Positions 10,583-24,072 of a stretch of DNA of 64,000 bases are shown piece after piece. Location: the NCBI GenBank assembly GCA_004431415.1, contig QPMI01000395.1, forward strand, positions 248,001-312,000, written 5' to 3'. The notes beneath the pieces are model-generated. The model worked only from the letters and a program-made list of their open reading frames with translations. It had not been told where the DNA came from and searched no databases. Source of the DNA: Cyanophora paradoxa (lineage: Eukaryota > Glaucocystophyceae > Cyanophorales > Cyanophoraceae). How positions within the stretch are numbered: position 1 is the stretch's first letter; each line of letters begins with the position of its first letter. Made by a program: the position numbers and the translations under genes.

Positions 10583-10860
10583 TATGTATGGCCTAGCGGT
10601 TGAAATCACGGTGCGGTTGTGCGGATAACCCGGTTCGACTCCCCTCGGTGGGATTTCGAGCCATATAGGGCCCGCCGGGGCGAGCCCCCGTAATCCGTCG
10701 ACCCCGCTAAAGTGGCAACGTGGCCGAATGCACTGCGATGGCGCAGCCAGAGGGGGGAGCCTATAAAGGCCCCCTAACGCGTGGCACTCCTCGGTCGCGT
10801 AGATAGAGGAGTGCCTGTGTACCCAAAAGACCCCGGCGGGGTCCCCTCCGGAACGGCATC
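10583..10860 (+). repeat. tRNA-headed SINE-like element (candidate)
   Basis: 10586-10650 contains a pol III A-box-like block (cctagcggttgaaatc) and, about 45 nt on, a perfect B box (ggttcgactcc), as in a tRNA. The T-stem and anticodon stem do not fold well, so it is not a functional tRNA. A ~200 bp body follows, running to about 10830 (acccaaaag). A tRNA-derived SINE or tRNA pseudogene fits best; no target duplication was found. Confidence 0.4.
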
Positions 10861-10869
10861 GATATCGAT

Positions 10870-11065
10870 ATCGACGTCGATCGGGGCGGAGGCGCGGCGG
10901 GCGGCGGCGCGGCTCGGCAGGCGCGCGGGCGGAGGCGCGGCGGGCGGCGGCGCGGCGCCGGCTCGAGCTCGGCAGACGGGCGGAGGCGCGGCGGGCGGTG
11001 GCGCGGCGCCGGCTCGACGGGCGGGGCGGAGGCGCGGCGGGCGGCGGCGCGGCTCGACGGACGGG
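10870..11065. repeat. 39-40 bp GC minisatellite, short array
   Basis: Tandem units of the form gcggaggcgcggcgggcggcg followed by gcgcggctcg. The same unit forms the longer array at 15945-16535. Translated, it gives Arg/Gly/Ala or Pro/Ala frames on both strands, which explains the long open frames without a gene. Confidence 0.8.
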
Positions 11066-11880
11066 GCCGAGCCTTGGAGGCGCGGCGGGTGGTGCACGTG
11101 GAGCGGCACTGTGCACGTGGACGGGCGGGGGCAGCGGTGGGAGGCGCGCGGCCCGAGCGACGCCGCCGCCGCCATGCTCGCCCCGAGCGCCCGTGCGGGC
11201 CCCGCCCCCGCCCCTCCCACCGCCCCCAAGTCCCACCGGGGCGGGCGCGGGGCGGGGCCAGGGCGGCGCTGGTGCTGGCCCCCCCTGGAACCCGGCGGCC
11301 CCGCTGCAGCTCCTCCCCGCGCTGGCCCCGGCGGCGGAGGCGGCGCTGGCGCCCCAGGGGCGCGCCGGCGAGGAGGTCACGCTGGCGGGGCGGGGGCGGG
11401 GGCGATGCGGGGCCGCGTGGTGCGGCACGCGCACGGGCGGGTCCTCCTGGAGACCTTCGCCGCCGACCGCCAGCAGGCCCTCGACAGCTCCTTCCGCCGT
11501 GCCCGCCCCGCCCCGCCCCGCCCCGCCCGAGGCCCCCGCCCGAGGCCCCCGCCGAGCCCCGCGCCGCGCAGTGGTCCCGGGGCTCGCCTGCCCCGCCGGC
11601 TCCCCAGCCGCTGCCCCCTGCGTCTCGCTGTACGCCCCCTCGGCCGGCGGCTTCCTGGCGGCGGCGGCGGAGGGCGCGGGGCCCGTCTCCGCGCGCCGCG
11701 GGGCCCTCGCGGTGATCGCGCTGCGCGTGGAGCGGCCGCTCGCCGCCTGGGGCGCCGGGCCCGCCAACGTCTCCTGCGCCGCCGGGCCCACCGAGCGCGC
11801 CGCCTGCGCCCGCGCCACTTTCTTCCTCGAGCCCCAGGGGGCCCCCCCCTGACCCCGCTTCGGGCCCCCCGCAGCACGAA
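11066..11880 (+). CDS. Doubtful coding region (unrecognised)
   Basis: Between 11160 and 11852 the plus strand holds protein-like stretches in more than one frame: RGRVVRHAHGRVLLETF near 11404, and APCVSLYAPSAGGFLAAAAEG, then ARRGALAVIALRVERPLAAW, at 11610-11850, ending in a stop at 11850. An intron near 11490-11570 could join them. Composition is extremely GC-rich, so open frames arise by chance. No family recognised. Confidence 0.25.
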
Positions 11881-12473
11881 CGCAGAAGCTGCACAGGCTC
11901 GAAAACCCTTTTGCTCGGATAGGTCCGGCCAGGTAGGTATACGTCGGGGGTGGTCCCCCTCCCAACACGCCGCTGTCTCCAGCGGCTCGGCCGGATCGTA
12001 GATCTAGAGCTGCATCATAGGCTAAAACTTGAAAGAAAACTGAACAAATGAAGATCCAGAGTAGACTACGAGGCTCTCAGATGCCATGCCACATCCGATG
12101 ATCCTGATCTAGAAGCCGCTGAGCTTGGTAATGCCTCAGTGCTTCCGAGTTGAGCCTTGAAAAGGCCCCCCAAACCGTTGAACTGGACACAGGATCGGAT
12201 AATGCTTCAATGCTTAAATGCTTTAAAAGTGCGGGGGGAGCTCGGAGCGCTAGCCGCTGAGCGCTAGCTCTCGTCGGAGTCGGTGCTCGTGCATGCTCGC
12301 GATCGGCTCCCAACGCGACCCAGCGCCAGCCCACGCGCACCCCTTGCAAATTGCTTTTGAACCTTTGAATTTACATGCGGACTTCGACCCATCTAGATTT
12401 GTCCCAGTGTTTGCAACAACTTTGCTATTTACAGCCCGGATCCCGGATGGCCCCGCCCCGGCCCGGCGCGTTC
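11881..12473. other. Intergenic, no gene seen
   Basis: Moderate GC with many short repeats (tgcttcaatgcttaaatgctt near 12200). It probably contains the 3' UTR of the LRR gene. Nothing else recognised. Confidence 0.4.
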
Positions 12474-13330
12474 TCACTCCGGATCCGCACCGCCGCCTGC
12501 GCTGCTGGCCATGGTGTACCCGGACTCGATGTCCTCGTCCTCGGAGTCGACGTCCGCGTTGCCGGGGCTCGGGGGCGGGGGGCGGTGCCAGACCACGCGC
12601 GCCCCGCGCGCCTTGAGCTCCCGCAGCAGGCGCGGCCCCGACGCCTCCGCATCGCCCCCGCCCGCCAGGAACCTGCCGCCGCGCTCAGGTCGGGCGGAAC
12701 CTCGGTGGCGGGAGGAGGAAGCGCGGGGGCGCACTCTTCGAGCTGCTCGCCGCGCAGGCGCACACGTGCACGCCGCGTCAGTTGGAGTCACCGAGTCTGT
12801 GGAGTTGGGGGCGGGGCAGGCGGCACCTCGGGGCAGTCGTGGACGCGGAGGTGCTCAAGGGCGGGAAGGCCGGCGCGCGAGGAGGCCGGCGAGGCCCGGG
12901 GCCTCCTCCGCGCCGAAGCGGCACATGTCGAGGGAGAGGCAGCGCAGGGCGGGGATCGGGCCCGAGGCGCCGAGGGCCCCCAGCATGCGCAACGTGCACG
13001 CCCAGTCCAAATATTTCAACGACGGATGTGCGTTTACAGGGATATCGATGCACCGCGCGCCGCTCAGCGACAGCTGTGCATGCCTTTAGGCTGGTTTGAA
13101 TGCCCCCAGGGCGCGGGGGGGGTTGGGGGTTGGGGAGGGGGGGGGGTGGGTTGGGGGGGAGGGAGGGGGGGGGGGGGGGGGCAGAGGCCTAGGACGCCTC
13201 CGCGGCTCGGGGGATACGCGGGAGGGGCGCACGCTTTGCAGGGCGGCGGCGGCGGGAGAGGCGAGGAGGGCGGCCCAGCAGTCGAGGCGCACTGTTGAGG
13301 GGCCCCCGAGCTCGAGGATGCTCCAGAGAG
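12474..13330 (-). CDS. Leucine-rich-repeat protein (exon structure partial)
   Basis: Minus-strand exons contain LRR-like segments: LWSILELGGPSTVRLDCW (13320-13265), LSLSGARCIDIP (13075-13035), LKYLDWACTLRMLGALG (13015-12965), PALRCLSLDMCRFGAEE (12950-12900), and LPALEHLRVHDCPEVPP (12870-12815). The last exon reads LLRELKARGARVVWHRPPPP, then an acidic patch NADVDSEDEDIESGY, and stops at 12474. A shift of frame near 12875 implies an intron or base error. 13120-13195 is a G-run intron. LRR proteins are protein-interaction scaffolds; the F-box/RNI-like rhythm (LxxLxLxxC) is suggestive. The 5' end is not defined and may extend to ~13860, where LHLGNLISLQRLS is seen. Confidence 0.5.
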
Positions 13331-13509
13331 GGTCCTACGAGTGAAGTTCAAAACACCGGTCGGGCCCAAAAACACTTCGGATCACCCTGTATCTTGGTGC
13401 AGTGATAAAACTACATGTAATAATGATTCTGGCTCAAAGAGCGCCTGCTGGGGCCAGCCAGTCGCCCAGGAACTCACTGGCTCACTGCAACTCATGAGCA
13501 ATCTCTGCT

Positions 13510-13800
13510 GGGGAAGCGCGCGCCAGGGCCGCGCTGCAGCCGCGCAAGCTCTATTCATGCGCTTACCGAATCGCGCTATGGCGGCCCTGCGAGCCCTCGC
13601 GGTGCTAAGCCTTTGAAGCGAGATCAAATTGCCCAGGTGCATACACGGCAGGAGCAGGCGACGATCGAGGCGGGCGCGCGCCAGAGCCACGGTGCATCCA
13701 CGCAAGCTCTATCAAAGCTAACATCGATTCGCGCTCCCGGCGGCCCGTCGCGCCCTCGCAGTTCGCAGCGGAATCGAATCGCCCAGGTGCCCCCGCTGGA
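13510..13800. repeat. Imperfect ~160 bp tandem duplication
   Basis: gcgcgcgccagggccgcgct at 13515 and gcgcgcgccagagccacggt at 13673 start two related units. Each contains gcaagctctat, a gcgct...gcggccc block and ends atcgcccaggtgc or aattgcccaggtgc. It may represent duplicated exons of the adjacent LRR gene. Confidence 0.6.
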
Positions 13801-13864
13801 GGAGGTGCCGCTGGCGGCGGGGGTGCATGCCGCTGCCCTCACGCGCGCTCGGCGCGAGATCTAG

Positions 13865-14867
13865 ATGTGTCTCGTGGCCCTGGACATCTCAACCCGCACC
13901 GCCCCGCCGTTGCAGCCATGCCGCATGACATGCTTGATTGCACAAGAGAGCGCATCTGCCTGGGGCGCGGCGGGCCACGAAGCGGGGGTTTGGCGGGACG
14001 TCAGCGATGCAAGCAAGCGATGCGCGACCTCGGAGGCGGCGAAAGATGCCATGGCGACTCGAGGCCTGCGAGAGGCGGGGCTGGATCCAGTTAGGCCGGG
14101 GCGCGCGAGCGCGGCGGCGCGGGGCCTCGACACGCAGCGTTACGAGATGTTCATGTTATACATGAGTCTTCCGCATGGCCGCTGCGCTCCTGCGCTGCGG
14201 CGTGGCTGCGCTCGGATCAAGTCTCGCGAGAAGGACCTGCGCGTGCAGCTTAGAGTGCACGAATAGGCCTTACACGTTAGCTATGAGCACCTCTGCATGC
14301 CAGCGGGCCCGTTCACTGCCGCCGTCCGCTGCTGCAAGTTGTTAGGGAGAGCCTTCGGGGCGCTCGTTTGGGAAATCCCTCTCTACCGATCTTCCCATCT
14401 TGCGCCTATGGAGTCCATGTGATGCCCAAAGCTTATACTGCGAGTATGAAGCAAACGGTAGAGAGGGATTTCACGCACCAGCGACCGCTAACAAACTGGA
14501 TCTCGACAACGCGGTTCGTAAGGCGGCCCGTTCTTGAGCTCAAACGAAGCGCTATGATACAGAAGACATGTAGGCGCTATGAAAAGGGGCGCTTACGAAC
14601 CTACTTTTCACGCACCGAGGACCGGAAGTTCGGCGCTCCGTGCTCCGGGCTCTGGAGCTCGCTGTCGGGCGCCCAACGTACTCTCATACGCTTTAGCGAC
14701 CTTCATTGCTTGCTGGCTGATGCCGCCCGGCCGCCGTTGGCTGCGTCGGGCTGTCGCTCCTTCCTCGGGTACGGTCGTATTTGGGTCCCACCTCGAGGCG
14801 GGCTAGTTGCAACGAAAATAATATTCGATTTCCTTGTTTCAATTAACACAGGCCCCTCACGGCACGC
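13865..14867. other. No supported gene
   Basis: Open frames of 130-190 codons exist on the plus strand (13865-14266 and 14368-14952) but show no recognisable motif or exon signature. I treat the stretch as intergenic. Confidence 0.35.
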
Positions 14868-15095
14868 ATGCGCAAGGCTTATTTTCTGGAACCATTTTCG
14901 ATCTATAGCTAGATCTGTAGCTGGCCCGCGGCCCGGCGCGGCCCAATATTAATATTAATGGGAACTGTAGCTGCATGCGCAGATGCTGTCTTAAGGCTTA
15001 AGGTTTGTTCATTGAGAGCCCACCTTATAATTACATTTCCTGAGACGCGTACGAAGAGGGAGCGGGGGCGAGTCGAAGACCTAGTATACCGAGCC
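14868..15095 (+). repeat. Direct repeat copy 1 (pair with 16532-16712)
   Basis: It starts caaggcttattttctgg and ends gagtcgaagacctagtata. It shares order and sequence with 16532-16712 but is ~50 bp longer. The extra bases are short palindromic insertions (tatagcta, aatattaatatt, tgcgca, ggcttaag). Together the pair brackets the minisatellite. They could be terminal repeats of a non-autonomous element, but no coding or TG...CA ends were seen. Confidence 0.65.
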
Positions 15096-15660
15096 GAGGG
15101 GTCGCGCGCGAAGCGCGCGACCCCGAGGGGAGGTAATAATTAGAACGGCATATGCATCGATATCGATATCGATATCGACGTCGATCTTCGCGATCGAATT
15201 CGAATTCGCGATCGCCGAGCTCGAGCTCGAGTCGGGTCACGGGCCGGGAGCCGCTAGCGCTGAGCCTCGAGCTCGGAGCTCGGACCGGATAGTACTTCTA
15301 GTACTTCACTCGCCCCCACTTCTAGTACTTCACGGAGCTCGCGATCGCGAGCTCCACTAGTACTTCGTTCGCCCCCACTTGCCATCGGCAAGAGGGCACT
15401 TGTACCCATATGCATATGCATGGCCGGCTGCTGGCCGGGCCGCGGCCGCAAGTCGAGCTCGCGTCGCCTCACGAGCGGCCGCCCCCGCGCGTCCGGAGAG
15501 GGCCGCTAGCGCTGCGATCTCCCGCTGCAATCAATCTCGCAAGTTAGAGTCGCAACCGCCGGGCCGGCCGCGACCGTCGCAACGGCCCGAACCGGCCGCA
15601 ACCGTCGCAGCGCAGCTCCCACTATATCTACTAGGCTAGCTCCTATTCTGGCGCGGGGCG
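15096..15660. other. Palindrome-rich spacer
   Basis: Dense clusters of self-complementary words: atcgatatcgatatcgat at 15156, gaattcgaattc at 15198, gagctcgagctcgag at 15217, and gcatatgcat at 15409. Two or three copies of agtacttc occur at 15295-15370. No gene recognised. Confidence 0.5.
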
Positions 15661-15944
15661 CCGTCGCGCGCTCCGCGGCATCACATGGCCATGGCCGCGC
15701 GCCGCGCAATCGATACCGCAGCGACGGGCGATGGGCGGTCACAACTGCAAACGGTGCGCGTGCAGAAGACCAGGAGGCGCTGCGAGGCGGCCCGCCTGTG
15801 GCCCGCCTGTGGCTCGCCGGACGCTGCGCGGCTCGCTTGATGGGGCGGGGGCGCGCAGCGGGCAGCCGCGTGACTCGCCGGGCGGGGCAGAGCGCTGTGG
15901 GCCGCAGGCGGCTCGCCGAAGGGCGGGGCGCGGGCAACAATCGG

Positions 15945-16535
15945 TGCGGAGGCGCGGCGGGCGACGGCACGGCTTGCGGGAGGGGGCGGAGGCGCGGCGG
16001 GCGGCGGCATGGCTCTCTGCAGCTGGGCGGGGCGCAAGCGCGGCGGGCGGCGGCGTGGCTCTCTGGGCGGGGCGCAAGCGCGGCGGCCGCAGGCGGCGGC
16101 GCGGCTCGCCGGCGGGGCGGCGGCGCGGCGGGCGGCGGCGCGGCACGCCGCGGCCGGGCGGGGCGGAGGCGCGGCGGGCGGCGTCGGGGCTCGCCGGGCG
16201 GGGCGCAAGCGCGGCGAGCGACGGCGCGGCTCGCCGGCGGGGGCGGAGGCGGGGCTCGTCGGGCGGGCCGGAGGCGCGGCGGGCGGCGTCGGGGCTCGTC
16301 GGGCGGGGCGGAGGCGCGGCGAGCGACGGCGCGTCTCGCCGGCGGGGCGGAGGCGCAGCGGGCGGCGGCGCGGCTCGCCGGGCGGGGCGGAGGCGCCGCG
16401 GGCGGCGGCGCGGCTCGCCGGCGGGGCGGAGGCGCAGCGGGCGGCGGCGCGGCTCGCGGGACGGGGCGGAGGCGCGGCGGGCGGCGGCGCGGCTCGACGG
16501 GCGGGGCGGAGGCGCTGTGGGCGGCGGCGCGGCGC
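15945..16535. repeat. 39-40 bp GC minisatellite, main array (~15 units)
   Basis: Unit approximately ggctcgccgggcggggcgg followed by aggcgcggcgggcggcggcgc; period 39 or 40 bp depending on one G. Because the period is not constant, frames drift. Long open Arg/Gly/Ala frames (+) and Pro/Ala/Arg frames (-) are by-products. The same unit occurs at 10870-11065, and a degenerate version lies at 23540-23640. Confidence 0.85.
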
Positions 16536-16712
16536 GCAAGGCTTATTTTCTGGTATATGTACCATTTTCGATCTAGATCTGTAGCTGGCCCGCGGCCCAG
16601 TGGGAACTGTAGCTGCAGATGCTGTCTTAAGCTTTGTTCATTTAGACCCCACCTTGCATTTCCTGAGACGAGCAGGGGGCGGGGGCGAGTCGAAGACCTA
16701 GTATATATAGCT
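16532..16712 (+). repeat. Direct repeat copy 2 (pair with 14868-15095)
   Basis: The shorter member of the pair: caaggcttattttctgg to gagtcgaagacctagtata. It lacks the palindromic insertions of the first copy. Confidence 0.65.
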
Positions 16713-16795
16713 AGCTTGCAGCCAAAAAAGTTGCAGGCTGCTTGGAGCCTTGGAGCCTTGGCCCTTGGTCCTGGCTTGAGCCCTTGAAACTTCAA

Positions 16796-17258
16796 CTTTG
16801 ACTGTCCTTTTGCCTGCTCTTGATCCGCCTGCTCCGCCTCCTGTGTCCTCCTCGACCTTGTGCCGTAGCTCTGCCCTTTCGCGTCGTCCTGCTTCGCCTC
16901 CGCCTCCGCGTCGTCTTGTTGTTCCTCTTACTTGTCTGCTTCCTGTTATTTATCTTTCTCAAATTTGTCCTCCGCTTCTTAGTGATGTAATTCCTTCCGA
17001 TATTGATGGTATCTCTAGCTCTGGCTCTTCTTCGTGTCAGTCATCCTCTGTCCCTAGATCTGTTCGATTTCTCGTCTCTTCTCGATCTGTCTCGAGCTCC
17101 GTGTCTTTTCTTTTTTATTGTCGATTTTGGCTCTTTGTCTTCTCTTTCTTCGTGCTCTTGTCTTAGTTATTTTGCTTTTTTGTCTTTATGCCCCCTGGGC
17201 AGCCCCCGCAGTGCTGGTGTCTAGAGACTGTGGCCGGTAATTCACCAAAAAAAAAATC
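16796..17258 (+). mobile_element. 5'-truncated LINE copy (3' end only)
   Basis: Matches the last ~465 bp of the LINE at 44815-52601, starting abruptly at the equivalent of 52134 (tttgactgtccttttgcc) and ending at the same poly-A tail (ggtaattcaccaaaaaaaaa). 5' truncation with a retained 3' end is typical of target-primed reverse transcription. Bases tcaactt flank both sides, too short to be a sure target duplication. Divergence from the full copy is a few percent. Confidence 0.9.
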
Positions 17259-18041
17259 AACTTCGCGCGGATTATCAGAAATTGGGCCGGAAATTGGCCC
17301 CGAAATTAGGGCGCCGGCCCAATTGCAAATCCGGAATCCGAATCCGGGCCGCGGCCGCCGGCCGGGCCCCGCGGCCGGGCCCCGCCGCGGCGCCGGCGCC
17401 GGGTACAGTTCTTCCTAAGGCTTTTGTTGATGTTCTGTCGGAGACGGTCGGACCCTAGGCCTAGCCTAGTAGGCGAGATCCAGGACTGTACACAGTGTAC
17501 ACTGTACAGTATATATTAATATATTCGTGAACTCAGCCGCCAGAGTGCAGTCGCGTGGGATTCGGGGTACATCGGTTCTGGCCCAGTGGGAATTAGCTAG
17601 CTATATACTAGTACTATACTATGATAGCTAGCTCTTGATCATGGTTTAAATTTGAACTAATTGACCGACTCGGCGATCTGATCATGATATTATCATATTA
17701 TGCCGCTTTCTGCTCGGTGCTCTTTCTGCGCGGTGCTCGAGCTCTGCCCGCCCTAGGCCTCGCTCCCCGCGTCGTCCCACTGCGTCAGCAAATAATCGGC
17801 CCGGCGGGCATCGCCCCCGCCTCCGCCTCCGCCTCCCCCTCAGGGCCCTTCCCCAGCCGGCCCAGCCCCAGCCCCTTCCCTCGATGATCTACTTGGTTCT
17901 AGCGCCCCGCGCCCCGCGCCCCGCGCCCCGCGCCCCCATCGCATGGCAGCACGCTGGACTCGATACCGTAGTACCGATGTTCTCTACTCGGTTCAGCGCT
18001 GTAACTAGCGGCCGGGCGGGCGGGCGGGCCCTGGGTGCGCC
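17259..18041. repeat. Spacer with duplicated block 3' of lysyl-tRNA synthetase
   Basis: 17335-17400 is a G/C-only palindromic tract. 17500-17520 holds gtacacagtgtacactgtacag. 17695-18030 is the second copy of the block at 7195-7500. No gene seen. Confidence 0.55.
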
Positions 18042-22402
<4,361 letters not shown>

Positions 22403-22488
22403 CGTGGCCTGTCTTCGGCTTGGAGCCGCGAACGTAGTGTACCCGGGAAGTCGGCGAGTCACGAGTGCCGCTGGTCCAGCGACCGATG
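22403..22488. promoter_or_regulatory. Probable bidirectional promoter, synthetase / twin-CX9C gene
   Basis: Only about 86 bp separate the ATG of the lysyl-tRNA synthetase (-) and the first likely ATG of the twin-CX9C gene (+). No TATA box is visible. Sharing of a promoter is inferred from spacing alone. Confidence 0.4.
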
Positions 22489-23210
22489 CAGCCGCCGGCG
22501 GCCGGACCGGACGACCCCGTGCCAAGAACTCCGCAGCCTCCGCTCAAGCGCACGTTCCAGGAGGTGCGCCGTGCCGATTCCCGGCGCATACCCGCCCAAC
22601 GCATGCCTGACGCGGCGCAGTGCGGCGCAGAGCTCGAGGAGTATGCAGAGGTGCCAGAGACGCCGTTCCAGACGCGCCGCGCCTCACTCTCGATCGCAGT
22701 GCGTCGTCGCAAACGCGGACAGCTGGGACTCGGCCTGCGCGCGAGAGAAGCGCGCGACGATGCGATGCGCGGAACAGTTGTGAGTGCTCTGTTGCGCGCT
22801 CTCCGCCGCCGCTGACCGCCCCGCAGCCTCTCAGGCGTCGGGCGGCTTCGCGCCGAGTGTGCCGCGCAGACGGCGCTGTACGAGCAGTGCCTGAAGCAGA
22901 ACGGAATGCAGCCGACGAAATGCGAGGCGTCTTTCGCGGCTCTCTGGAACTGCGCCCGCGTGATCCTCCGCGCACCGCCCGCCGGCGCCGGGGACGGGGA
23001 CGGCCCCGCGCCCGTCCACCCGTCCTCCGGCCCCTTCCGACCGACCCCCGCCCTCGCCGCTCCCCACGCCGACGCCCACGCCGGTCCGTCCGCGCGGCGC
23101 CCTTCGCCTCTTCTTTCGGACTGTGCCGCTGAGCCTTCGCGTGTCCGGCAGGCGCGAGCCGCGACCACAGTTCCGAACGCGGGGCCGCCGCGTCACCTTA
23201 GATTCCCATT
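22489..23210 (+). CDS. Twin-CX9C (CHCH-type) mitochondrial protein
   Basis: The exon at about 22846-22965 encodes ECAAQTALYEQC, ten residues, then KCEASFAALWNC: two C-x9-C pairs, the CHCH hallmark. Such proteins are imported into the mitochondrial intermembrane space by the Mia40 disulfide relay and serve respiratory-complex assembly (COX19/CMC type) or the mitoribosome. Upstream exons read MQPPAAGPDDPVPRTPQP (22489) and, after a 57-nt in-frame intron at 22564-22620, CGAELEEYAEVPETPFQTR. A further intron (about 22783-22850) leads to the CX9C exon; more than one donor/acceptor pair keeps the frame, so that junction is uncertain. The 3' end (~23150-23210) is tentative. Which family member this is cannot be told. 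Confidence 0.6.
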
Positions 23211-24072
23211 AAGAGATAACGACATCCCACTGCGCATCTCGTTCCCACCGATCGGCAGAGGGCAGAGGGTACGCCCCGCCGCGCGTACCCCCCCCGCCCC
23301 CCCCCCCCCCCGCCCCCCCCGCCCCCCCCCCCCCCCCTTCCCTTCTGCTAAGCTCGCCCGTTCAACTAGGCTACGGTGGGCCTGCGCCCCGCGGGCCCGC
23401 GGGACCCCGGCCCGCCGCGCCCGCGGCTCGGATCGGAGGCCCCGAGCTCGCTACCGGGCTATCCCAGCAGCCTGTTGGCCATGGAGGCTTGGAGCAATGG
23501 GGGGGGGGGGGGGGGGGGGGGCAGCTTGGCCCACGTGCACCGTGCAGCCCGGTGGAGGCGCGGCGGGCCGCGGGCAGCGGCGCGGCGGGCGGCGCAGCGG
23601 CAGCACGGCTCGGCGGGTGGAGCGCCGGTGCACGTGGAGACGCGGCAGGGCAGCCGAAAGGAGGCGGAGGCGCCGCGGGGACCGCGGCCGCCGCTAGGGG
23701 CTGCGCTGGGCTCGCCCTTAGGCCGGCGCCTGAGCTCGAGCTGGCCTGATATAAAACCATTCACGTGTTCAGCTTTCGAGTTTACCCTTCGAATTCTTTC
23801 ACCAGTACTTGCGCTTCCGCGGCCCGGCCGAGCCGCTGGAAGCAGCGGCGCGTACGCGTGGGGAAGGGGGACCGAACCTACAGCTATCCGAGTCAGTGTG
23901 TGTTTTCTTTCAATTGTGCTTCGAAAACGTCGTGAGTCATGGCTGGTTCGCTGTGTAACTGCACTTCTTGCAATTGTATGAGCTACTTGCATACAGAGGG
24001 GCGGGGGCAGAAGGTCCAAGGAGAGAAGAAAGCGAGTACGCGCGCGCCGAGCTCGCGGATCGAGTCTCGAGC
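23211..24072. other. Intergenic, poly-C and G runs
   Basis: 23290-23340 is nearly pure C, and 23500-23521 is a pure G run. 23540-23640 is a degenerate version of the 39-40 bp minisatellite. The rest, up to the end of the threonine deaminase gene, shows no convincing gene. Confidence 0.5.

Noticed and set aside
10586-10655. Functional tRNA gene
   Set aside because: A and B boxes are present but the T-stem, anticodon stem and acceptor do not pair; more likely SINE or pseudogene.
10517-11968. 483-codon minus-strand frame
   Set aside because: Low-complexity Pro/Ala/Arg translation of GC repeats and of a SINE-like element; no conserved motif.
14868-16712. LTR retrotransposon bounded by the direct repeats
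   Set aside because: No TG...CA ends, primer-binding site, polypurine tract or gag/pol coding between them; interior is a minisatellite.
15739-16795. Open frames of 260-430 codons on both strands
   Set aside because: They follow the 39-40 bp GC minisatellite and give only Pro/Ala/Arg or Gly/Arg repeats in every frame; no splice or start context.
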